This document shows positions 1-7,510 of a stretch of 21,605 nt of DNA, piece by piece. This DNA comes from an uncultured Porphyromonadaceae bacterium (GTDB lineage Bacteria; Bacteroidota; Bacteroidia; Bacteroidales; Muribaculaceae), in NCBI GenBank assembly GCA_905193995.1, contig CAJJQT010000004.1, positions 1 through 21,605 of the forward strand. Direction: 5' to 3'. The notes under the pieces were generated by a model that was not told the origin of the DNA, did not search any database, and saw only the letters and a program-made list of their open reading frames with translations. Both the position numbers and the translations under genes were made by a program. Positions within the stretch are counted from its first letter, which is position 1. Each line of letters begins with the position of its first letter.

Positions 1-518
1 AACAAATAGTTGATGATGCGCCTGTTGAAAATATATTCATGGGGTTGCCGTTGTCAAAAGCGGGGATCGAATACGACAAGGCAATTATTACTATCGGCAA
101 TTGTTCGGTCCGGAAAAAGATAGCAGAGAAGATAAGCGTAAACAAATATTTAAAGGCAATACATCCCAGTTCAATTATTTGCCGAAATGTACCTATTGGG
201 GATGGTACAGTTATTGTACATGGTGCGATTGTACAATCCTCAGCGAAAATTGGCAAACATTGCATACTGAATACAAAGTCATCGATCGGCCACGATGTTA
301 TAATCAACGACTTTGTGCATGTTGCATCCGGTGCAACAATATGCGGCGGAAGCCAGATTGGTGAATGTACATGGATAGGAGCCGGATCGGTCATAAGACA
401 AGGTATTCATATAGGAAAAAATTGCATGATTGGAGCAGGTTCTATTGTCGTTAAGGATATCCCTGACAATGTTGTTGCATTTGGAAATCCATGTAGAATA
501 ATAAGAGAAAATGAATAG
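1..518 (+). CDS. PglD/NeuD-family sugar O/N-acyltransferase (5' end missing)
   Basis: The reading frame is open from base 3 to a TAG stop at 516-518, so the true start lies outside the window; the ATG at 39 is internal. The visible N-terminal part ends in a KAIITIGN-type stretch, typical of the small nucleotide-sugar-binding domain of PglD/NeuD proteins. It is followed by hexapeptide repeats (IGDGTVI, IGKHCIL, IGECTWIG, IGKNCMIG) of a left-handed beta-helix. A GHD motif (His codon 291-293) matches the position of the catalytic histidine in this family. The C-terminus has the usual GNPCRIIRE ending. Such enzymes transfer an acetyl or acyl group to an amino sugar, often the product of a DegT aminotransferase, and one starts 10 bp downstream. 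The exact sugar cannot be told. Base composition is clearly AT-rich (18 G/C in bases 121-180) compared with the rest of the window, suggesting a transferred glycan locus. Confidence 0.85.
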   Translation, partial: QIVDDAPVENIFMGLPLSKAGIEYDKAIITIGNCSVRKKIAEKISVNKYLKAIHPSSIICRNVPIGDGTVIVHGAIVQSSAKIGKHCILNTKSSIGHDVIINDFVHVASGATICGGSQIGECTWIGAGSVIRQGIHIGKNCMIGAGSIVVKDIPDNVVAFGNPCRIIRENE

Positions 519-527
519 AATATCAAT

Positions 528-1874
528 ATGAGTGAACGGATTTTGCTTTGTCTGGCGCATATGTCGGGCAAGGAACAGGAATTTATAAAGGAGGCGTTCG
601 ACACCAACTGGGTCGTGCCGTTGGGCCCGAACGTAAATGGTTTCGAAAAGGACCTGGAGAAATTTGTTAACCAGGTATCTCCAATGCGCAATGCGCAATG
701 CACAATGCGTAATGGGAATGATGAAGGCAATCGTGCTGACGATGATTGCGCATTACGCATTACGAATTGCGCAATGAACAAGCGGGTTGTGGCGCTATCG
801 GCAGGGACGGCGGCGGTGCATTTGGCGCTGATCGCCTGCGGCGTCATGCCCGGCGACGAGGTGCTGGTTCAGTCGTTCACGTTCTGCGCGTCGAGCCACC
901 CGATAACGTATCTTGGCGCTACACCGGTATTTGTGGATTCTGAGCGCGAGACCTGGAACATGGACCCGGACCTGCTTGAAGAAGCTATCAAGGACCGTAT
1001 TGCCAAGACCGGTCGCAAGCCCAAGGCGATCATCCCCGTGGCTCTCTATGGAATGCCTTACAGGATTGACCGCATCATGGAGATTGCCGACCGCTACGGG
1101 ATTCCCGTCATCGAGGACGCCGCCGAGGGCTTCGGTTCGCGCTTCAAAGGACAGGTGCTCGGCACGTTCGGCAAATACGGCGTTCTGTCGTTCAACGGCA
1201 ACAAAATGATCACCACTTCGGGCGGCGGCGCACTGATTTGCCCCGACGAAGAATCTTGGCGCAAGATTATGTGGTATGCAACTCAGGCACGCGAAAGCTA
1301 TCCGTACTACCAGCACGAGGCCATCGGCTTCAACTACCGGATGTCGAACATATGTGCCGGCATCGGCCGCGGGCAGATGACCGTTGCCGACGAGCATATA
1401 ACCCATCACCGCCACGTCCAGGCGCTCTACGAAGAACTACTGAAGGATGTAAAAGGCATCAAGATGCACACGGCACCGTCGGCTGAATATGATTCCAACT
1501 TCTGGCTCTGCACAGCCACGCTCGACCCCGACTTGAAGATCAAAGGGCAGGAGAATGCTTACCGTCAGATCATCACCGGTGCGGTCGGGGGCGCCGCCGG
1601 CGTTACCCATGCATCAAAGACCGCAACGACCGACTGCCAGCCCAACGCAAACGTCGAGGCCTTACGCCTGGCGCTCGACGCCGCCAACATCGAGTCGCGA
1701 CCGCTGTGGAAACCGATGCACAAGCAGCCTGTATACCGCGACGCTCCTGCCTACGTCAACGGCGTATCGGAATCCCTCTTTAAAGTCGGAATCTGCCTCC
1801 CCGCAGGCCCCTGGGTAACTGACGACCACATCCGCTACATCGTCGACAAGATCAAGGAAAGCATCGAGGAATAA
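528..1874 (+). CDS. DegT/DnrJ/EryC1/StrS-family PLP aminotransferase with internal repeat insertion
   Basis: This 448-residue protein is a sugar aminotransferase that makes a UDP-amino-dideoxy sugar for surface glycans (PglE-like role inferred from the PglD-type neighbour). Visible family features are the N-terminal NWVVPLGPNVNGFEKDLEKF segment, the phosphate-binding SAGTAAVHLAL motif, the VIEDAAEGFGS aspartate motif that contacts the PLP ring, and SFNGNKMITTSGGG with the probable PLP lysine K226. The C-terminal RPLWKPMHKQPVY and CLPAGPWVTDDHI motifs are intact. Residues about 53-84 (bases 683-776) are foreign to the fold: they are the translation of a palindromic repeat inserted in frame between the first helix region and the SAGTAA strand. 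The acyltransferase stop is 10 bp upstream, so the two genes are probably co-transcribed. GC content rises along the 5' part of this gene. Whether the inserted loop is tolerated by the enzyme is unknown. Confidence 0.93.
   Translation: MSERILLCLAHMSGKEQEFIKEAFDTNWVVPLGPNVNGFEKDLEKFVNQVSPMRNAQCTMRNGNDEGNRADDDCALRITNCAMNKRVVALSAGTAAVHLALIACGVMPGDEVLVQSFTFCASSHPITYLGATPVFVDSERETWNMDPDLLEEAIKDRIAKTGRKPKAIIPVALYGMPYRIDRIMEIADRYGIPVIEDAAEGFGSRFKGQVLGTFGKYGVLSFNGNKMITTSGGGALICPDEESWRKIMWYATQARESYPYYQHEAIGFNYRMSNICAGIGRGQMTVADEHITHHRHVQALYEELLKDVKGIKMHTAPSAEYDSNFWLCTATLDPDLKIKGQENAYRQIITGAVGGAAGVTHASKTATTDCQPNANVEALRLALDAANIESRPLWKPMHKQPVYRDAPAYVNGVSESLFKVGICLPAGPWVTDDHIRYIVDKIKESIEE
683..776. repeat. 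Imperfect palindromic repeat built of AATGCGCAATG/CATTACGCATT units, inside the DegT gene
   Basis: The left arm (about 689-720) holds tandem AATGCGCAATG-type words, and the right arm (about 745-776) is its imperfect reverse complement; I count roughly 26 of 32 matching positions by hand. A spacer of about 24 bases separates them. The unit is in frame and encodes MRNAQC-, TMRN-, CALRITN- and CAMN-like peptide words. From memory, similar peptide words occur in many Bacteroidota proteins, which suggests a dispersed repeat. It has no transposase of its own and no obvious target-site duplication. Confidence 0.8.
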
Positions 1875-1896
1875 GTCATATACCAGACTTGCGAAA

Positions 1897-2766
1897 TTGA
1901 TTATCAGGAGCGGTAACCGAGAGGGCGCATCCGACTTCGGATTCGCTGAGCGTAAAAGCGAACGGATTGCCGGCCGAAGCGCGAGCTTAGGGGATTTTAT
2001 CCGCAGGGAGGCCGAGGTTATGCGCCGCAACGGGCGGATCAGCCGCGCCCGCGGCTTTACGAGTGTGCTTTCGAAGCTTGACGACTTCACCGGCGGCGCT
2101 GAGATTCCGTTCGGGGATATTGATGCCGGTTTCATCGACCGGTTTTCAGAATGGCTCGGATGCGGCGCCACGACCGCTTCGACGCAGTCGTTCTATCTGC
2201 GCACGCTGCGGTCAATCCTCAACCGCGCCGGTGCGGAGGGGCTGATAGATCCGGCCCCTGAATTGTTTCGCGGCGTGAACACCTCCATCGACCGATCGCG
2301 GACCCGCACGCTGGCACGCGCGCTCGACCGGCCGAGTATGCAGCGCATCGCCGCCCTCGATCTGCGGAGCGACAGACAGCTCGCGCTGGTACGCGACATG
2401 TTCATGTTCGCGTTCTACTGCCGTGGCATGGAACTTGTCGAAGTAGCGCACCTCACCGCGGCCAACCTGCACGACGGACATCTCGTCTACCGCCGGCGCC
2501 TGAAGGGCGCACTGACCACAGTGCCGTTAGGCTCCGGAGCAGCGGCCATACTCAGGCGATACAGCTCCGACACAAGCAGCTATCTGTTTCCGCTGCTCGC
2601 CGACGCCGGGCCGGTGCTGTTCGCCTCGGTGCGCAACACCGTAGCGGGTCTGATCAAGACGGTCGGACGCCGCGCCGGATGCCCGTGTCTGTCGTTCAGC
2701 ATGAACATCGGCTCGTGGCAGGCACTGATGTCGGAGGCTAACATATCTCAGACACTTCTCCTTTAA
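1897..2766 (+). CDS. Degenerate tyrosine recombinase/integrase-like protein lacking the catalytic C-terminus
   Basis: The 289-residue reading frame begins at TTG 1897 (alternative ATG 2020, after residue 41); the start is uncertain. An N-terminal SAM-like core-binding domain covers about residues 30-120 (SLGDFIRREAEVMRRNGR to LRSILNRAGAEGLID). The catalytic domain keeps the first arginine (YCRGM, R176) and the beta-hairpin lysine (K203). Where the family has the HxxR motif, this protein reads LSFSMNIGSWQALM, without the His or Arg. It then stops about 17 residues later, before the nucleophilic tyrosine. DNA cleavage is therefore unlikely. It could be a DNA-binding remnant or a decayed integrase. 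No continuation of the catalytic domain is visible after the stop, and a terminator follows directly. Tyrosine recombinases are commonly found at Bacteroidota capsule loci, which fits the neighbours. Confidence 0.7.
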   Translation: MIIRSGNREGASDFGFAERKSERIAGRSASLGDFIRREAEVMRRNGRISRARGFTSVLSKLDDFTGGAEIPFGDIDAGFIDRFSEWLGCGATTASTQSFYLRTLRSILNRAGAEGLIDPAPELFRGVNTSIDRSRTRTLARALDRPSMQRIAALDLRSDRQLALVRDMFMFAFYCRGMELVEVAHLTAANLHDGHLVYRRRLKGALTTVPLGSGAAAILRRYSSDTSSYLFPLLADAGPVLFASVRNTVAGLIKTVGRRAGCPCLSFSMNIGSWQALMSEANISQTLLL

Positions 2767-2789
2767 TCAACAAGCAGGAACACAGCACA

Positions 2790-2828
2790 CGGATGCCGGG
2801 GCGACACAGTCCCGGCATCCGTTTTTTT
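2790..2828 (+). terminator. Strong intrinsic terminator after the glycan locus
   Basis: An 11-bp perfect stem (2790-2800 with 2811-2821, arm CGGATGCCGGG) encloses a 10-base loop and is followed by seven T residues at 2822-2828. It lies 24 bp after the recombinase stop and ends the rightward transcript before the phosphate module. Confidence 0.93.
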
Positions 2829-2882
2829 GTTAATGTTTTATTAAATTTCGGGCAGGCGGTAGCGCAGCAATGCTTTTAGTCG

Positions 2883-2890
2883 TAACTTTG
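2883..2890 (+). promoter_or_regulatory. Bacteroidota -7 promoter element (TAACTTTG) for the two-component system
   Basis: TAACTTTG matches the TAnnTTTG -7 consensus of the Bacteroidota primary sigma factor and is followed by GCGG, as at 7891. No clear TTG -33 box is visible. It sits 8 bp upstream of the ATG at 2898, so transcription probably starts at or very near that codon. Confidence 0.75.
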
Positions 2891-2897
2891 CGGACAG

Positions 2898-3599
2898 ATG
2901 AATGACGAATACAAGATGAGCAGACGAATACTGGTTGTCGACGACGAAGACACGCTGTGCGAGGCACTGCGTTTCAATCTCGAGGCCGAGGGCTACGAGG
3001 TAGACACGGCTCTGAGCGCCGAGGAGGCGCTGACGTTCGATCCCGGCAGCTATGACCTGATATTGCTGGACATAATGATGGGCGAGATGTCAGGCACGCA
3101 GCTGGCCCGCATCCTCAAGGCCAATCCGGCCACGGCGTCGGTACCGATCATATTCTGTACAGCCAAGGATGCCGAAAACGACATGATAGACGGCCTCGAA
3201 CTGGGTGCCGACGATTACATCACCAAGCCCTACTCGCTGCGCAACGTCATAGCGCGCGTACGCACCGTCCTGCGCCGAACGACGCCGCCGACGGCCGCGC
3301 CGCAGCCCGATGAGATCACATTCGAGGGGCTTTCGGTAGTGTCTTCGAGCAAGGTATGCACTGTCGACGGCCTTGAAGTGAAGATGCCTAAAAAGGAATT
3401 CGAGATACTCTTCAAGCTGCTGAGTCACCGCGGCCGCGTGTTCTCGCGCGAAGAGCTGCTGCGCGACATCTGGCCGTCGGAAGTAGTGGTGCTCGACCGC
3501 GTAATCGACGTGAACATAACGCGCATACGGCGGAAAATCGGCCGCTACGGCCGCCACATAGTCAGCCGCTCGGGCTACGGATATGGGTTCATCGAATAG
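2898..3599 (+). CDS. OmpR/PhoB-family response regulator
   Basis: A 233-residue DNA-binding response regulator. The receiver domain (about residues 8-128) shows the VVDDED acidic pocket, the phospho-acceptor aspartate D58 in LILLDIMMG, the FCTAKD switch threonine and the conserved lysine K110 in YITKPYSLRN. A winged-helix output domain of OmpR/PhoB type follows (PKKEFEILFKLLSH, SREELLRDIWP, DVNITRIRRKIG, SGYGYGF). The ATG at 2916, giving MSRRILVVDDE, is an alternative start with a more normal leader given the promoter at 2883-2890. The 3' end overlaps the histidine-kinase start by 17 bp, implying translational coupling. The phosphate permease downstream suggests a PhoB-like role, but that is inferred from context, not from a recognisable Pho box. 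Confidence 0.95.
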   Translation: MNDEYKMSRRILVVDDEDTLCEALRFNLEAEGYEVDTALSAEEALTFDPGSYDLILLDIMMGEMSGTQLARILKANPATASVPIIFCTAKDAENDMIDGLELGADDYITKPYSLRNVIARVRTVLRRTTPPTAAPQPDEITFEGLSVVSSSKVCTVDGLEVKMPKKEFEILFKLLSHRGRVFSREELLRDIWPSEVVVLDRVIDVNITRIRRKIGRYGRHIVSRSGYGYGFIE

Positions 3600-5040
3600 G
3601 CTCACCTACCCTGCGCGCCTGTTTCTGTGGCTGCTCGGCTACTCGCTGCTGCTTGTCGGCTGCTTCGTAGGGTTTCAGTACTGGCGCGAGAAAGAATTCA
3701 AGGCCGAGGAACTGAACACGCGGCTTCAGACCATCAACACATACATCGTCAGCGAGCTCAACGAAGGGCACAAGGTCTCGGACATCGACCTGAGCGAGTT
3801 TCACCCCTTCGCCGATATGCGTGTAAGCGTAATTTCCGAATCGGGTCATGTAATCTACGACAACAGCCTCGACTCGCTGCCCGAAACGAACCATCTCGAC
3901 CGGGCTGAAATCCGCCGGGCCATGGCTACCGGCACAGGCTACACCGTGCGGCGCCACAGCAAGAGCACAGGCACATATTATTTCTACTCGGCCTGCCGCA
4001 GCGACGACGGCTCGATCGTGCGCACGGCCGTTCCCTACTCCGTCTCGCTCAGCGAACTGCTACGTGCCGACTACGGATTCCTGTGGTTCATGGGCCTGAT
4101 CGCAGGCGCCATGTGCGTCCTCGGATATATCGCTACACGGCGCCTCGGCCAGCACATCACACGTCTCGGGGCTTTCGCCCGCGACGTCGAGAAGGGGACC
4201 GTCATCTCCGACACAGAACCCTTTCCGCATGACGAACTCGGCGAGATATCCAACAACATCGTGCGGCTCTACGCGCGACTGCAGCAGGCTCTGACCGACC
4301 GCGACACCGAGCACCGCGAGGCACTGCGCCAACAGCTTGAAAAGGAACGCATCAAGAAGCAGCTCACCAACAACATAAACCATGAGCTGAAGACGCCCGT
4401 AGCCTCTATCCGCGTATGCATCGAGACACTGCTCGCCCACCCAGGCCTGTCGTCGGAGCAGCGCGATGCATTCCTGCAGCGGGCCCTCTCCAACACCGAC
4501 CGGCTGCAGCGGCTGCTGGCCGACGTGGCGCTGATCACCCGCATGGACGACGGCGGCGCGTCGATCGTCCGCGAGGCGGTCGACCTTAGGGCCGTCATCG
4601 ACGAGACAGTCGCCGACCGCGCCCCCCTGGCGGCCTCGAAAGGCTTTGCAATCGACTGCCGCACCGACGGGCCGATGCCGCTCACCGGCAACGCCGCCAT
4701 GCTCGCCACCGTCTTCGGAAACCTCATCGACAACGCCATAGCCTACAGCGGCGGTACGCTAATCCGCATCCGGGCCTCGCGCGAGGGCGACCGCTATGCC
4801 GTAGAGCTGAGCGACAACGGCTCCGGAGTTGGCGAAGAGCACCTTCCGCGCCTTTTCGAGCGCTTCTACCGCGTCGACAAGGGCCGCTCGCGCGCCTGCG
4901 GAGGCACGGGTCTGGGGCTGGCCATCGTCAAGAACGCCGTGCTGCTCCACGGCGGATCCATCACCGTCAAAAACCGTCCGGACGGAGGCCTCCACTTCCG
5001 AATTATTTTTCCGGCCACGGACGATTTTACAAAAGGTTAG
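3583..5040 (+). CDS. PhoR-like membrane sensor histidine kinase
   Basis: This 485-residue inner-membrane kinase has a first membrane helix at about residues 11-30, a periplasmic sensor loop of about 130 residues, a second helix at about 163-184 (FLWFMGLIAGAMCVLGY), and a HAMP-like linker leading into the dimerisation domain. The phospho-acceptor H267 is in the NNINHELKTP H-box. The ATPase domain shows the N-box NLIDNAIAYSGG (N384), the G1 box SDNGSGVG (D411), the F box FERFYRVDKG and the G2 box GGTGLGLA (around 440-446). All catalytic motifs are intact. It begins inside the regulator gene and is the cognate partner by position. The ligand is not evident from the sensor loop; a link to phosphate comes only from the permease that follows. 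Confidence 0.95.
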   Translation: MGSSNRLTYPARLFLWLLGYSLLLVGCFVGFQYWREKEFKAEELNTRLQTINTYIVSELNEGHKVSDIDLSEFHPFADMRVSVISESGHVIYDNSLDSLPETNHLDRAEIRRAMATGTGYTVRRHSKSTGTYYFYSACRSDDGSIVRTAVPYSVSLSELLRADYGFLWFMGLIAGAMCVLGYIATRRLGQHITRLGAFARDVEKGTVISDTEPFPHDELGEISNNIVRLYARLQQALTDRDTEHREALRQQLEKERIKKQLTNNINHELKTPVASIRVCIETLLAHPGLSSEQRDAFLQRALSNTDRLQRLLADVALITRMDDGGASIVREAVDLRAVIDETVADRAPLAASKGFAIDCRTDGPMPLTGNAAMLATVFGNLIDNAIAYSGGTLIRIRASREGDRYAVELSDNGSGVGEEHLPRLFERFYRVDKGRSRACGGTGLGLAIVKNAVLLHGGSITVKNRPDGGLHFRIIFPATDDFTKG

Positions 5041-5073
5041 CAATTTTGAAACGAAAATGAAATGTTTTTCAGA

Positions 5074-5081
5074 TTACTTTG
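5074..5081 (+). promoter_or_regulatory. Possible weak -7 promoter element (TTACTTTG) before the phosphate permease
   Basis: TTACTTTG differs from TAnnTTTG at one position and lies 39 bp before the permease ATG. An ATTTTG word at 5043-5048 could serve as -33 element, but the spacing is long. If real, it would let the permease be transcribed independently of the two-component genes. Confidence 0.3.
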
Positions 5082-5120
5082 CCGTATGAAAAGACATGAC
5101 AATGTAATCGGGAAAACAAT

Positions 5121-7391
5121 ATGGAAATACTCTTTCTTTGCGTAGTAATCTTCCTCTTTCTGCTGGCCGTTTTCGACCTGTCGGTCGGCGTCAGCAACGA
5201 CGCGGTCAACTTCCTCAACTCGGCCATAGGGTCCAAGGCCGCCCCATTCAAAAGGGTACTGATAGTGGCCTCGGTGGGTGTCTTTATCGGCGCCGCCATG
5301 AGCAACGGCATGATGGACATTGCCCGGCACGGAATCTTCCGTCCCGAGCATTTTTCTTTTTATGACCTCACATGCATCTTCATGGCTGTGATGGTCACCG
5401 ACATCATCCTGCTCGATATTTTCAACTCGCTCGGCATGCCCACATCGACCACCGTATCTATGGTGTTCGAGCTGCTCGGAGCCACGTTCGTGGTCGCCCT
5501 GATCAAGATGGCCGGAGGCGCCGGCCTCGGCTTCAACGACCTGCTGAACACCGAAAAGGCCTTGTCCGTAATCCTTGGAATATTCCTGTCGGTGGCCATA
5601 GCGTTCTTTTTCGGCACCCTCGTGCAGTTTCTGTCGCGCATGATCTTCACCTTCGACTACCGCACTAATCTGAAGTGGAAGATCGGCATCTACGGCGGTA
5701 TCTGCTCCACGGCCATCGTCTATTTTCTTCTGATCAAGGGCGCAAAAGACCTCACATTCATGACCCCTGAAGTAAAGCAGTGGATCGGCACCCACACTCC
5801 GGCAATAATCTGCACATGCTTCGCCACGTTCACGCTCATCATGCAACTGCTTCACGCCTGCCGCGTCAACGTACTGAAAGTCATAGTGCTGCTGGGTACT
5901 TTCGCGCTGGCCATGGCCTTTGCTGGCAACGATCTGGTCAACTTCATCGGCGTGCCCCTCAGCGGGCTGGCTTCTTACCGCGACTATGCCGCCAACGGCG
6001 GAGGCGACGCCTCCGGATACCTGATGGATTCGCTCAACGGGCCGGCCGACACGCCGATCTACTTTCTGATCGGCGCCGGTCTGATCATGGTCGTGTCGCT
6101 TGCCACTTCGAAAAAGGCGCGCAACGTTACCAAGACCGAGATCGGCCTTGGCAGCCAGACGGGAGGCGACGAGATGTTCGGATCGTCGCGTATCGCCCGG
6201 CGCCTGGTGCGCTGGACGCTGTCGCTGCTGGCGTGGGTACGGCGCATCACGCCGCCCCGCATACGCGCGTGGTTCAACCGTCGGTTCGACGTCGACCAGA
6301 CCATTATGGAGCGGGGAGCGGCTTTCGACCTCATCCGCGGGTCGGTGAATCTCGTTCTTGCCGGCGCGCTGATCGCCCTGGGCACATCGCTCAAACTGCC
6401 CCTCTCCACCACCTTCGTCACCTTCATGGTCGCCATGGGCTCGTCGCTCGCCGACCGGGCATGGGGCCGCGAGAGCGCCGTTTTCCGCATCACGGGAGTC
6501 ATTTCGGTGATCGGCGGCTGGTTTCTCACGGCCGGAGCAGCCTTCATAGGAGCGGGCCTCATAGTGGCCGCGATGCATTTCGGAGGTCAGTGGGTGATGC
6601 TCCTGCTGGCCGCTCTCACAGTCTATATCATAATCCGCAGCAACCGCCGCTTCAGCCGCCGGCAGAAATCCGAATCAGGCGACGTGCTGTTCCAGACCAT
6701 CATCTCGTCCGACGACCGGTCGGCCAACTGGCCCCTGCTGATGATGTACATCACCGAGCAGCAGAGCTCGTTCCTCTCCTATGCCGCCGAGCAGTACCGC
6801 ACCGTCACCGAAGCTTTCGTCAGCGAAAACGCCTCGGCCCTGTCGCGGGCCGAATCGAGCCTCGCCCGCCACAAGACCGTCCTGAAAAACCCCCGCCGCA
6901 AGGAGACGCTCTGCCTGCGGCGGCTCACCCGCGAGAGGGCCATCGAAAAGAGTCCGTGGTTCTATCTGAGCAACAACTGCTGCATGGGCATGCTCTACAA
7001 CCTGCGGCGCATCGCCGAGGTCTGCCGCGAGCATGTCGACAATAACTTCAACCCGCTGCCGCCGCGCCACATAGCCGAATACGAAGAGATCCGCACCCGC
7101 GTCAGCGGCCTGTTCGACGACACCCTCGCCATGATTGGCGGCCACATCGAGGTCACGGATATGCTGCGACGCCGCTGCGACGAAATCAAGGACACCATCT
7201 CGTATACCTACCACAGCGTCCACGACCAGCTTCGCGAGGGCGATTCGGCCTCGATGTCGGTTCTCTACGTCTATGTCAACATGCTTCAGGAGACGCAGGA
7301 AATGGTCTCGTCGGTCCGCAAATACCTCCGCGCGTTCGCCAAACTCGCCGACTCCACGGTAGCAGAAAGTACTACGCGGCGCAAAGGCTGA
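5121..7391 (+). CDS. pit: PiT-family inorganic phosphate transporter with C-terminal PhoU-like helical domain
   Basis: This 756-residue membrane protein is an ion-coupled phosphate permease. The duplicated PiT signature is visible in both halves: VSNDAVNF (residues 24-31) and AGNDLVNFIG (around 268-275). About a dozen hydrophobic segments run to roughly residue 505, including a late GTSLKLPLSTTFVTFMVAMGSSLADR block with the conserved STT/S-type motif. Residues about 515-756 are soluble, helical and charged and resemble the PhoU-like domain attached to many Bacteroidota PiT proteins. It is longer than single-domain PiT permeases for that reason. It follows the kinase by 80 bp in the same direction, so the three genes look like a sensing and uptake unit. 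Long open frames on both strands here are codon-bias shadows. No terminator follows directly. Confidence 0.93.
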   Translation: MEILFLCVVIFLFLLAVFDLSVGVSNDAVNFLNSAIGSKAAPFKRVLIVASVGVFIGAAMSNGMMDIARHGIFRPEHFSFYDLTCIFMAVMVTDIILLDIFNSLGMPTSTTVSMVFELLGATFVVALIKMAGGAGLGFNDLLNTEKALSVILGIFLSVAIAFFFGTLVQFLSRMIFTFDYRTNLKWKIGIYGGICSTAIVYFLLIKGAKDLTFMTPEVKQWIGTHTPAIICTCFATFTLIMQLLHACRVNVLKVIVLLGTFALAMAFAGNDLVNFIGVPLSGLASYRDYAANGGGDASGYLMDSLNGPADTPIYFLIGAGLIMVVSLATSKKARNVTKTEIGLGSQTGGDEMFGSSRIARRLVRWTLSLLAWVRRITPPRIRAWFNRRFDVDQTIMERGAAFDLIRGSVNLVLAGALIALGTSLKLPLSTTFVTFMVAMGSSLADRAWGRESAVFRITGVISVIGGWFLTAGAAFIGAGLIVAAMHFGGQWVMLLLAALTVYIIIRSNRRFSRRQKSESGDVLFQTIISSDDRSANWPLLMMYITEQQSSFLSYAAEQYRTVTEAFVSENASALSRAESSLARHKTVLKNPRRKETLCLRRLTRERAIEKSPWFYLSNNCCMGMLYNLRRIAEVCREHVDNNFNPLPPRHIAEYEEIRTRVSGLFDDTLAMIGGHIEVTDMLRRRCDEIKDTISYTYHSVHDQLREGDSASMSVLYVYVNMLQETQEMVSSVRKYLRAFAKLADSTVAESTTRRKG

Positions 7392-7432
7392 TTATTTGAG
7401 ATTTTTTTCGTAATTACTTCCGTTGCTGTTGT

Positions 7433-7480
7433 CGCAGGTTAGAAAACCTGCTCTCCATAGCGCAGGCTGAAAAGCCTGCT
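7433..7480. repeat. Two tandem REP-like hairpins with 28-bp period
   Basis: Two 20-base units (7433-7452 and 7461-7480) of the form CGCAGGYT-NNAA-ARCCTGCT are separated by 8 bases. Each folds into a 7-bp stem with a 4-base loop (AGAA and GAAA); the arms differ by compensatory T-A to C-G change at one stem position, so base pairing is kept. That points to selection on, or a shared origin of, the fold. Confidence 0.75.
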
Positions 7481-7510
7481 GAGCCCGAGGATGCGATGCA
7501 CATAGGGATG

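Noticed and set aside
1540..1660. Gly/Ala/Thr-rich loop (GAVGGAAGV onwards) in the DegT protein as a second insertion
   Set aside because: The segment has normal codon use and no repeat structure, and I recall a similar extended loop in related Bacteroidales aminotransferases, so it is probably native.
5037..6578. Long 513-codon reading frame on the reverse strand opposite the phosphate permease
   Set aside because: The translation is rich in His, Arg, Gly and Asp without motifs or membrane segments, as expected opposite GC-biased codons; the permease on the other strand has clear family signatures.
5780..7045. 421-codon forward frame inside the permease
   Set aside because: Arg/His/Pro-rich out-of-frame shadow of the permease gene with no recognisable domain.
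7433..7480. Tandem 28-bp units considered as a minimal CRISPR array
   Set aside because: There are only two units, the separating sequence is 8 bp, and no cas genes are present; the units are simple hairpins.
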